From the NCBI RefSeq assembly GCF_958450345.1, contig NC_088781.1, forward strand, positions 44,193,357 through 44,257,356: a stretch of DNA of 64,000 bases, given 5' to 3'. Origin of the DNA: Calliphora vicina (Eukaryota > Arthropoda > Insecta > Diptera > Calliphoridae). The notes beneath the pieces are model-generated. The model ran no database searches, was not told the origin of the DNA, and worked only from the letters and a program-made list of their open reading frames with translations. Position numbers and translations under genes: made by a program. This document shows, one piece after another, positions 22,807 through 33,646 of the stretch (its first letter is position 1; every line of letters starts with the position of its first letter).

Positions 22807-24599
22807 ATTACATATGTGTGCCAAATTTTAAACATTAACGATAAAAGATAACCAAATTATAACCAAAATTGAAAATAAAGTATCATCAAGTACTATACAT
22901 GATTTTCTTAAACAAAACTCATTTTGACCTTATTTTAGGAAGTATCCTATTTTACATTTTGATAACCGCAAATACGGTGGATCAGGTTGGAGCTTCCTTA
23001 CCAACACGGATATTGATTCGAATCATAATAAAGCATCACATACAATTGTTTATGATATGATTTCAGTACTTTTCCTAATACTTGACTATCTCTGTATGTT
23101 TTATTAAATGTAAATATGATGTTGCTTATGACCGACATAATCCTACCATTACTAAATAAACATAGTGTAGGGTAATAAAGCATTACAAAAAAGTGTTTAC
23201 GATATGATTTATGTATTTATGTCCTAATATGTACTTGATTTTTATGTTGATGCTTATAACAGACATAATCTTACCATTACTAAGTAAACATACTGTAGGG
23301 TCACAATTAAACTTTGAACATTTGTTTACTAACATATTTTTTACAATAGACCAGAAGAGGATACAACAAATACAGTCCCATATGAGCCAGTGACAGGAAC
23401 CTATTCACACACGTACTACATACATCTGTATACATCATACACACACATTTAATGTTAATAAATGTGTCTATCTGTCTGTTTGTATTTCAAAATGACTTTG
23501 GGACAAGCAGTTTTTTCTTTTCTTAAATTTTTTCTACTTTCTTTTCATATTTATTTTTACCACATCCTTTTACTTCATTTCTTCTCTGTCGAGGTTTTTT
23601 TGTGCTTTCGTTTAAGTGCCATTTGACTAACTGTAGTCATCATAACTGAAATAATCTACTCAACATTAGAGAATTGTACAAATATTCTCTGATAAAGTTG
23701 ATTATGAAAATTTTATTTTTTGATGGTCACAGAAAAATAGCAAAAAAAAAGACCTAAATGTACAAAATAGAAAAATATGAAATGAAATTATTGAAATGCT
23801 CAAGAGTATCTATCTATCCCCAGTACTTTTTGGAAATAAATGAAAATAGAGTACTTATACATACGAAAATTTCATATGTGTTTACATTATTATATTTGTA
23901 TGAAAATACACTATAAATTAAATGAATGGGGAAGTTTAGTTTGGGTTGAATCGGCCGTCGACCTAGAAAGAACGGATCGAAGTTAATCGTACCGAATCAG
24001 TACCCCCTTCAATTGTAATGAATCTTTAATCAAACCATTCAGTTGCATGAACTAAGGCAAGTCATTCAAAAATAAGCAATAAAACGTTTCTCGATCCTCA
24101 CGAGCAATTATTCAATATTATAAACACTTCATTAATGATCGACTAATATACATATATTCACACGTTCACTGGAAATACATGTATTTTTGTACATACATAT
24201 GTATAATAAATGATTTAGCTGAGACATCCGGTATAAGATTGTGTGATCTAATCTGATACCTTAATGCACCGGTTGAACTTAGTACTCCTTAGTTACAAGT
24301 ATCTGGATTTGATTTAGTTTTCACCTGTTTCATTGCCTCATCTTTAATCTAAAGCGGAATCTAATTGATTCTACTTGAATGCTTGTGTACAGCGAGCTAT
24401 CACATAAACCAACCAACCAAATTCAGCACCACACTCAAGCTTGTGACTTTGAACCTTAAGTATATTTGTACTATCTGATGTAATAATAATTCGTACTAAA
24501 ATACGAATCGTATATTGTCTAGTTCACTCGGAGGCTCTTATTGATAAAGAAATCTTCAATCCAAATGTCTGCCCCGATAGACAAGAGAATAGTATGCAG
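22807..24599. other. Spacer with a diverged tandem pair
   Basis: Positions about 23025-23172 and 23173-23302 are diverged direct repeats sharing ATATGATTT, CATAATC(C/T)TACCATTACTAA and GTGTAGGGT / CTGTAGGGT. The rest is AT-rich with no gene seen. Confidence 0.45.
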
Positions 24600-26590
24600 G
24601 AGTATTAGTCCAAGAGATCAGGTTTCGATTTCGGCTAAATGCACCACGAGTATTTAGCCGTATCAAATTCGATACGATCATCAAGGGAGTGTGAATATCC
24701 CTTTGCGCAATAGTTACATTTATGTTCTGGAACCCATATCAACTCGACGTGATGTTGTGTCAGTTGTGCTAGTGAGTGAATACAATTGAGAAAACATTTC
24801 GACCTAATAACGTTGGAATCAATGCTCTTGATTGATGCAAGGCTGTTCAAGTACACGCAGAGAAAAAATATAGTTGGGCATGGTTACTGTAACCATTTCA
24901 ATATTGTTACAAGTTTTTTAACTATATTATAGTCACAGTAACCATTTACATGATTGTGGTAACCATAATATGGTTAACTTACGATTCACATGATTGTCTC
25001 AACCATATATATGGTTACAGTAAACATATATATGTTTGTGACAACCATTTATATGATGAAGGACTTATCATATTATGGTGCTCTCGGCTTAAGGCTTATC
25101 ATAATCTGAGAACAACATATTATGATAAAATTATTCATCATAAATATGGTTGCCACAAACATATATATGTTTACTGTAACCATATATATGGTTGAGACAA
25201 TCATGTGAATCGTAAGTTAACCATATTATGGTTACCACAATCATGTAAATGGTTACTGTGACTATAATATAGTTAAAAAACTTGTAACACTATATAAATG
25301 GTTACAGTAACCATGCCCAATTATATTTTTTCTCTGCGTGTAGATATGTATAGTCGAATTTTTGATATTCAGTTCCCGGATTCATCTCGTGGCTGTATCG
25401 ATGGCATAGACCGGGCAATCAAAAAAAAAGACAAAAGGTCCAGATTATCGGAAAAAATTCCCGAGCCCGTGCTTCTTTCTGTCTTTGAACCATCAATGTA
25501 GATTGAGTCCAATATAACGCCAAGATATTCGGCTTTACTCGAAAACTTCAGAAAAGTACCATCCAGTCGTGTATGTCTGAATTCTGGAATTTTATATCTT
25601 CTGGTAAAAAGAACCAGTTCGGTTTTGGCAGGTTTGACCACTAGACCGTTTCCATAGCCCACGATAGCAAAAAGCTAACAGCTGATTCCATGAGTTCACT
25701 TATTGTGGGAAGAAACTTCTTTTGAATAACAAGTAGTCTTTCCAGTATTTTCAATAAAGGCGATGACTGATCGGTCTATAGTCCTTGGCAGTAATATAGT
25801 TTACCTTTCCCGCTTTGGGGATAAATACCACTGTAATCTTTACATTTTTTAGGAATGTGTCTGGCCCTGGAGCTAACTAATACACCTTCGGACACCTATG
25901 ACACCTTTTACTCCGAAGTGGAGCTCTCATTTTCATCATCTCTGCAACCCGGAAAGTGTGTCTCCATAAGCAGTTCCAAAGTTTCGGCACCACTTTCATT
26001 AAAGTTACCATCGGTTTTCATCAGGAATCCAGGCACCAGGATATTTGGAAATTTCCTTTCGTAGACGAGATAAATCCATGATACTCTCAAGTTCCTCGCA
26101 GAAACGCTCACAAGATTCCTTCTTTGCCCGCCTAGTTTCCCTCTTGAAAGTATTGAAGCTTTCGACGATAATCATCCCGGGTCGGGTCTTGGTCTCTCTT
26201 CACTTTAACTATTAAAAAATTTTCTACATTCCTTCCGTAGGTGCATTATTGTAAGATTCCACCATGGTTGCCGTAATTTCCTAGGCCCCTGCCGAGTTGT
26301 CTAGAGGTGGTATGATATCACTAAAATTACTGATTTTGACGCAGTCGGTTTTCCTAGGATTTCTAAAGTATTTTTTCCTATCCAGTGTAACTGAGACAGT
26401 ATTCCATATCAAAGTAATATCAATGACCTGATCCCTGATCCTATTGAAGAACGTTGGTCTATTACCCCTATTGCAAACACTAAGGTTAGTAGAATAATTA
26501 AACACTATCCCAGCTCCTTCACAGAGTATGATGGGCATTAGCATCACACTAATCTACGAGTGTGCAAATCGTCTGATGCTGCTTCGGAAT
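24600..26590 (-). mobile_element. Decayed LOA/R1-like non-LTR retrotransposon, interrupted by a MITE
   Basis: Read on the minus strand: endonuclease remnant (STNLSVCNRGNRPTFFNRIR, DQVIDITLIWN), ETLELLMETHFPGC before the RT, then VVFIPKAGKVN, AKDYRPIS, and PAKTELVLFTRRYKIPEF with KAEYLGVILD. This joins abruptly to an RNase H start (IYIDGSKTERSTGSGIFS), so the RT middle and thumb are largely deleted. RNase H continues after the inserted palindrome at 24852-25342 with YLNSLASIKSIDSN and VELIWVPEHK. Many stops; not functional. Confidence 0.8.
24852..25342. mobile_element. 491-bp palindromic MITE inserted in an RNase H remnant
   Basis: The two halves are reverse complements over most of their length, with termini TACACGCAGAGAAAAAAT and its complement. 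The outermost TA on each side fits a TA target duplication, as in Tc1/mariner-type elements. Inside are repeated GGTTACTGTAACCAT and CATATATATG motifs. Removing it rejoins the host RNase H reading. Confidence 0.8.
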
Positions 26591-28534
26591 GGTGCAGATT
26601 AATCTCAACCATTCTCAGGCCGCTTGGGTTCATCACTGTACTTCACCGAGGGAAACTAATACCAAATCAACAGTCTTAATAAGGAATGCATGTACTTTGC
26701 AGTTTAATCATTGAGAGCCTTGATTGTCCACTAGCTCATATTTGGTTCAAATCTGCTTAAGTGATTTTTCTTCATCATTACCAACCACTATACTGAAACT
26801 CAATAGAACTAAATAAGTGTGATGATATATTTATAGAGCTTATAGTGCAGCACTTCTGAATTATGTTTGGCACTATATCCGTTATTAGTTCAAGGTACTT
26901 GGCTCTATTTGTTATGGATAGGATTAACCCATTTATTCTTAGAATAGGCCGAATATTTATATTCAGTCCTGGTATCTCGTAGCGTCAAACCAAACTGATT
27001 CTCAGACTTCAGTTCAGCGTTATATCCGATATTGGTTGAACCGATTTATTTTTGGGGTAACAAATTTCGGGATCATTTGGCGGCAAGTGGAATATGTTAA
27101 TTTGGTCGTGGTTAATTATCAATTTTGTTTCCAGAGAAGTTACTGAGGAATGATCTTTAAGTTGTAGTGATCTTTCTATGCTGTGTAATAATAATTAAAA
27201 GAATGTTTCAATATATTTAATAACTACTTTCTGGAATAAGTGATGTTTTAATGAACCCATTGTGCCAAGTCATTACGGTGACATTCCTTTGGGAATTCAC
27301 CGGTATGATATGTGAATGGAAACTATGGGTCAACTTATAAGATGGATGTGAAGAGATCGGCATATTGATTATATCATAAACAGTGGAATTAGTCCTTTAC
27401 AATATCTTTCGAATTTGCAAAGATATCCATAGTCTGCTAACTCTGCAATCTGGAGACAAGATAATCACGCCATGACGTGACTGACTGGCGCGTCAGTTTT
27501 CCTTAGTGATGTTCGTTAAATAATGTAAATTAATTATTTTCAATGGGAAAATCATATTAATTTCGAATATAAAAATATTAATTTTACTACTATTTTGTAT
27601 TGAGAAGATTCGTAACCCTGTTCAAATGTCAGCGAGTGTTTGTGTGATAAAAGCAAATACATTTGAATTGTTTGCACAAGCATATGAATGTATGCATATG
27701 TATCGTAGGTTTGTGTGTATTTGTACATTTAAAGTTTTATGCTTTTTGATGTTGTTATTGTACAAATACATACATTCATAAAAACCATCAAGCTCTTCAA
27801 AATATGAGCAAATAATAATGTTGGGGTCTTTTTTTAACTAACTTGATCAACTACTACTACTACAACTACTGACACAAACATGAATCCATATCCATATATG
27901 TATAAGTAGATAAAGTTGTAGTGGTAGCTCTATTACACATACTTCATACAAATAAATATCCATTCAGTTTACATGACCACTATTCATATGTTAAATGATT
28001 AGATATGATATTATAAATTTTGTATTTCTGTGTACATGTCCTTTTGGTCTCCCTCTACACCAAAACAACAACAACAACAGCAAAAAAAAAGTTAAGTGAT
28101 ACCACTTGACAAATAAAAGTTTCTTAACTTTGTTTACAATAAATGGCACATTATTCGTTTTATATACAGCAATACATACCACTTTTTATATTTACTTATT
28201 TATAATACTGATGTCCTTATCTAAGGATTATATGAAATATGAAAACGTACCAGTTGTTAAATAATGAAAATTATTTAATAAAAATTATATGGATTAGATT
28301 ATATATTCTTTTATTATTTTCATTTGGCTTTATACATACAATACAATTTATGTAAAAAGTTCAATAAGTTAAACATTTATGATTTTATCAATAAAATTTA
28401 ACTTGAACTTCTTTCAGACAGAGTTTGAAGACTTAAATTTTTATAATATGGATTTAATTTTGGTTAAATTTTAAGTATTTTAAGGTATCATTGATGTTTT
28501 GAGTCATATTGAAACCGGTTTTTAAGGCCTAACT
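26591..28534. other. Spacer, nothing recognised
   Basis: No convincing frame. A short tri-nucleotide stretch (CTACTACTACTAC) lies near 27851. Confidence 0.4.
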
Positions 28535-30438
28535 AGTTCAGTTCTAGTTCAGTTCTAGTTCAGTTCTATTTCAGTTCTAGTTCAGTTCTAGTTAAGTTCT
28601 AGTTCAGTTCTAGTTCAGTTCTAGTTCAGTTCTAGTTCAGTTCTAGTTCAGTTCTAGTTCAGTTCTAGTTCAGTTCTAGTTCAGTTCTAGTTCAGTTCTA
28701 GTTCAGTTCTAGTTCAGTTCTAGTTCAGTTCTAGTTCAGTTCTAGTTCAGTTCTAGTTCAGTTCTAGTTCAGTTCTAGTTCAGTTCTAGTTCAGTTCTAG
28801 TTCAGTTCTAGTTCAGTTCTAGTTCAGTTCTAGTTCAGTTCTAGTTCAGTTCTAGTTCAGTTCTAGTTCAGTTCTAGTTCAGTTCTAGTTCAGTTCTAGT
28901 TCAGTTCTAGTTCAGTTCTAGTTCAGTTCTAGTTCAGTTCTAGTTCAGTTCTAGTTCAGTTCTAGTTCAGTTCTAGTTCAGTTCTAGTTCAGTTCTAGTT
29001 CAGTTCTAGTTCAGTTCTAGTTCAGTTCTAGTTCAGTTCTAGTTCAGTTCTAGTTCAGTTCTAGTTCAGTTCTAGTTCAGTTCTAGTTCAGTTCTAGTTC
29101 AGTTCTAGTTCAGTTCTAGTTCAGTTCTAGTTCAGTTCTAGTTCAGTTCTAGTTCAGTTCTAGTTCAGTTCTAGTTCAGTTCTAGTTCAGTTCTAGTTCA
29201 GTTCTAGTTCAGTTCTAGTTCAGTTCTAGTTCTAGTTCAGTTCTAGTTCAGTTCTAGTTCAGTTCTAGTTCAGTTCTAGTTCAGTTCTAGTTCAGTTCTA
29301 GTTCAGTTCTAGTTCAGTTCTAGTTCAGTTCTAGTTCAGTTCTAGTTCAGTTCTAGTTCAGTTCTAGTTCAGTTCTAGTTCAGTTCTAGTTCAGTTCTAG
29401 TTCAGTTCTAGTTCAGTTCTAGTTCAGTTCTAGTTCAGTTCTAGTTCAGTTCTAGTTCAGTTCTAGTTCAGTTCTAGTTCAGTTCTAGTTCAGTTCTAGT
29501 TCAGTTCTAGTTCAGTTCTAGTTCAGTTCTAGTTCAGTTCTAGTTCAGTTCTAGTTCAGTTCTAGTTCAGTTCTAGTTCAGTTCTAGTTCAGTTCTAGTT
29601 CAGTTCTAGTTCAGTTCTAGTTCAGTTCTAGTTCAGTTCTAGTTCAGTTCTAGTTCAGTTCTAGTTCAGTTCTAGTTCAGTTCTAGTTCAGTTCTAGTTC
29701 AGTTCTAGTTCAGTTCTAGTTCAGTTCTAGTTCAGTTCTAGTTCTAGTTCAGTTCTAGTTCAGTTCTAGTTCAGTTCTAGTTCAGTTCTAGTTCAGTTCT
29801 AGTTCAGTTCTAGTTCAGTTCTAGTTCAGTTCTAGTTCAGTTCTAGTTCAGTTCTAGTTCAGTTCTAGTTCAGTTCTAGTTCAGTTCTAGTTCAGTTCTA
29901 GTTCAGTTCTAGTTCAGTTCTAGTTCAGTTCTAGTTCAGTTCTAGTTCAGTTCTAGTTCAGTTCTAGTTCAGTTCTAGTTCAGTTCTAGTTCAGTTCTAG
30001 TTCAGTTCTAGTTCAGTTCTAGTTCAGTTCTAGTTCAGTTCTAGTTCAGTTCTAGTTCAGTTCTAGTTCAGTTCTAGTTCAGTTCTAGTTCAGTTCTAGT
30101 TCAGTTCTAGTTCAGTTCTAGTTCAGTTCTAGTTCAGTTCTAGTTCAGTTCTAGTTCAGTTCTAGTTCAGTTCTAGTTCAGTTCTAGTTCAGTTCTAGTT
30201 CAGTTCTAGTTCAGTTCTAGTTCAGTTCTAGTTCAGTTCTAGTTCAGTTCTAGTTCAGTTCTAGTTCAGTTCTAGTTCAGTTCTAGTTCAGTTCTAGTTC
30301 AGTTCTAGTTCAGTTCTAGTTCAGTTCTAGTTCAGTTCTAGTTCAGTTCTAGTTCAGTTCTAGTTCAGTTCTAGTTCAGTTCTAGTTCAGTTCTAGTTCA
30401 GTTCTAGTTCAGTTCTAGTTCAGTTCTAGTTCAGTTCT
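28535..30438 (+). repeat. 11-bp tandem array, about 173 copies (satellite-like)
   Basis: The unit is AGTTCAGTTCT. Single-base variants occur only near the left edge (about 28568 and 28593). Two shortened units (AGTTCT only) occur at 29228-29233 and 29740-29745, exactly 512 bases apart (46 full units plus one short). The right edge joins directly to a mariner remnant. Non-coding. Confidence 0.95.
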
Positions 30439-30446
30439 AGTGATTG

Positions 30447-31145
30447 GTGATTTTAATATTGAAGATTGTTGTCAAACTCAACAAGATCTTGCAAAATCAT
30501 TTGGAGCTACTCAATCAGCAATTTCAAAGCGTTTACAAGCAGCCGGATTCATCCAAAAGCAGATAAATTGGGTACTATACGAATTGAAGCTGAGCCTTGA
30601 AAAACGATTTTGTATGTTTGAAATTCTGTTTCAACGCAATAAATGAAAATCATTTTTTCACCGCATCATTACTTGCGATTAAAAATTTATCCATTTTCGA
30701 AGTGTAAGAGATCGTATGTGAAGCCCGGCAAGCCGAAGCTGTCATGCTCTGCATTTGTTGCCACCAAAAGGGTACTATTATTATGAGCTGCTGAAATCTG
30801 ACCATGTACCAAACACAAGTGATTCGATTGGAGCGACAACGGGCAAAATATGCGGTCTGTCATAAAACCGTAATTGTTGTTACAACACTCGGACACATGT
30901 TATATTATATGTAAAAAACTATTTAGAATGAAGTGGTTGGGAAGTTTGGACTCACCCGCTTTATAGTCCAGACCGAGATTCGTCCGAATACTATTTTTTT
31001 CATTCGAAGCAGAACACTCTCTCTGATGTACGCATCACTTTGGAACAGAGTATCCGATATTGACTTGATTCGTTTTTGTGCCCTCAAAAGATGAGCAGTT
31101 CTTTTGGCTCGGGTCATAGCTAAAAATAGCCAATACTTTGAATAA
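30447..31145 (+). mobile_element. Mariner transposase remnant (mauritiana-like), 5' truncated
   Basis: Starts in the second helix-turn-helix (CQTQQDLAKSFGATQSAISK), then GFIQKQINWVLYELK, a degraded first catalytic block (FHRIITCD followed by a stop where GDEKW is expected), YYYELLKSDHV, a block with ASLWNRVSDIDLIRF, and an end SQYFE then TAA. Stops and shifts throughout. Same family as the copy at 41527-42477. The 5' half is missing where the 11-bp array begins. Confidence 0.8.
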
Positions 31146-33110
31146 ATTTATATTGAACAAATGTTTAAAAATTAAAATCACATCCCCAATATATAAACTT
31201 GATTTTGGGTGGGTATTAAAAACAAATGTTTAACGCTATTGACTTTTAAGTATTGATTGAAAATATTACACCTTAAAACGTGCACAATTCAAAATATTTA
31301 CTCAAAAAACAAACTAAAGTGTTTGATCCATTATAAAAAAACAGGCAATATTAGTCTATCAATTCAAATATACGAGCTGTTCTGGGTGAATGGGGGTGGA
31401 GGTGGTTGAGATTTCCTTTTGGCAGCGGTATTTGTAATTGATAAGGCATATTACATTGCAAGGTAAATTGTCTGATAATGTCTGCTTAACTTCTTTTAAA
31501 AGCAAATTTCTTATTCTAATATAAAAGCGGTTCAAAAATTATCAACCAAACGAGGGTTGAATATTAAATTCGTTTGAAAATAATTGTGCATAGTTGCATA
31601 TTATACAAAGATATGGATTTAGTCTTAAAGAATTCATGGTGAATATTTGAGTATGAGTGTGTTTTAACACTGATAAGATTTGTCAGTTTTTTTGTGTTTG
31701 GCTAAAATTCAAGGAGTGCTTTATGTTACTTTTGGGGCATGCCATAAAATGTGACGCTGATGCACGCAAATTGGGGATAAATTGTGCTCTGTGGTGGCAT
31801 GGGGCAGTGTAAAAAGCATTTTTATAATCTTTATTTCTTTTTTTATTTGGGTTTTACCCCACCCATTGACTGTTTTGGCCCCCTTGTAATCTATTACTTT
31901 TTCGAATACTTACTGTTGTTTCTGCATGTTTGAGTGTGTACGTACGAGTATTTGCTTAATTTTAGGCTTCTGTTGTTTTTAACAAATTTTTAATGTTCAG
32001 TTAACATCAAACTAATATTGGTTGCATGAATGGGCTATAAAACAAGCAGAGGTTTAAAGGAATTATTTCCTCACCCTCATTATTTTCCGAAGACCTTTCA
32101 AAATATAAATAGCTGCTCAGACTTCGTATCATGTTTAGGATGAATGTCGACTCCGTTTCAGATTCCTCCCTTCAACCTGAAATTATACTATAACTGAGGT
32201 TGATCGAAAACGGTAGCAACACTATAAGAACGATCTTAAATAAGTGAAGCAGAGAGAGATTATTATGAACAAAACTTAAACGAGAGTTTCATTATGAAAA
32301 CAAATTCTGCAAAGACTGCTCATTTCCGACTACTAATGAAGAATTAATTCTTTCAAAATCCCCTTAATAGATTCGAGGGGTGAGCAAACCATAAAATGAG
32401 TGGGTGTTTGATGGTAGTAGTCGCAGTAATGGCATATTCTCCCTGGGGTTATAAGCTAGTCAAAGCATTATAGTGCATTTTATATATTTATTTGTTTCAT
32501 GCACAACGCGCAATGCCACCCATGTACTCTCCATCTCCAACCTCCACCCCACAACCCTTAAAATAAAATTCATACTTCTTCGCCTTCGTTCGCAAAGTTA
32601 ATTTGTTATTTTCTTTCCTTTTTTTTAGGATTTTTATATTGTGTATTTACGTCAAGAGTTCTAGGTACATATGAATTCGTTTAAAACAACTCGACTACGA
32701 AATTTCGTAGACGCCCTTACAATTTTTATTCATTTTAATACATTTATGATGGTTGGTTTTTTTTTATTTAGCATGATGTTGTTCCACTGATAAAAATAAA
32801 TTTTTACGTCATCCTTTTCGTATGGCCTGCAGCACTGTCGTCGTTTTAACTTGATATTTTCTATTTTATTTCACTGTCGACTCATGCCGCCTTCTCCCCT
32901 CAATATGATATCTTGATTGGCCATAAAAATTTGTTATATTTTAAAAGTATTTTTTGATTTATTACGTTTGATTTGGATTCGCTGGTGAAATGCATTTTTG
33001 ATGACAGTTAATGATTTTTATATTAAGGGTTTTTTATATGGGGTTTCTAAACGCATTTTCAATTGTCAATATTCATTCGTTATGGTCTAGTTAGCCAAAG
33101 GATGGAGAGA
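31146..33110. other. Spacer, nothing recognised
   Basis: Mostly AT-rich; no frame or repeat that I could assign. Confidence 0.4.
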
Positions 33111-33286
33111 TATGTCTTTGCTTTTTTTAAGACGGGTAATAAAATCCAGAATCAACAGGCCAATCCGTTTCATTGCTTTATTGAAAACACTCGAAATTCA
33201 GGAGATTCTCTCCCCCAAATATATCTGTAGGGTAGGAGATTCCTACATTAAAATAATGTCCGTACAGTTAGGAGTATGTAATGTAA

Positions 33287-33646
33287 GCGAGGTCGACTTG
33301 GCCCGTATATGATGCCAACAGGACGAATCTACTTATAGAATACCGTCGTGAGCAAATAAGGCTAATTGTCTCCTTTATTACAGGACACTGTTTAATCGGG
33401 ACACATGCTAGAAGATTGGGCCTACGGTACAATGATTACTGTAGAAGCTGTCATAACGATGAAGAGGAAGAAACTGTGTACCACCTTTTCTGCCAATGCC
33501 CGGCTCTTACAAACCTGAAGGAACGCATCCTCGGATTTCCATTCCTATCATGCTTGGACGAGCTATCAAGGATGAATATTAGACGTATCTACTCCTTCAT
33601 CCGGGAATCTGGCTGGTTTAATTTGGAGGCACCGGAAGTATTGTAA
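33287..33646 (+). mobile_element. C-terminal end of a LOA/R1-like retrotransposon ORF2
   Basis: An open 119-residue reading: STWPVYDANRTNLLIEYRRE, FITGHCLIGTHARRLGLRYN, then a Cys/His knuckle CRSCHNDEEEETVYHLFCQC, ending RESGWFNLEAPEVL and TAA. This is the domain after RNase H. The same junction string (GTCGACCTGGCCCGTATATGA-like) occurs near 47607, so the two fragments are of one family. Upstream sequence (33112-33286) may belong to it but is broken. Confidence 0.75.

Noticed and set aside
28535..30438. Regularly repeated array as CRISPR
   Set aside because: The 11-bp units are contiguous with no unique spacers and the DNA is eukaryotic; it is a satellite-like array.
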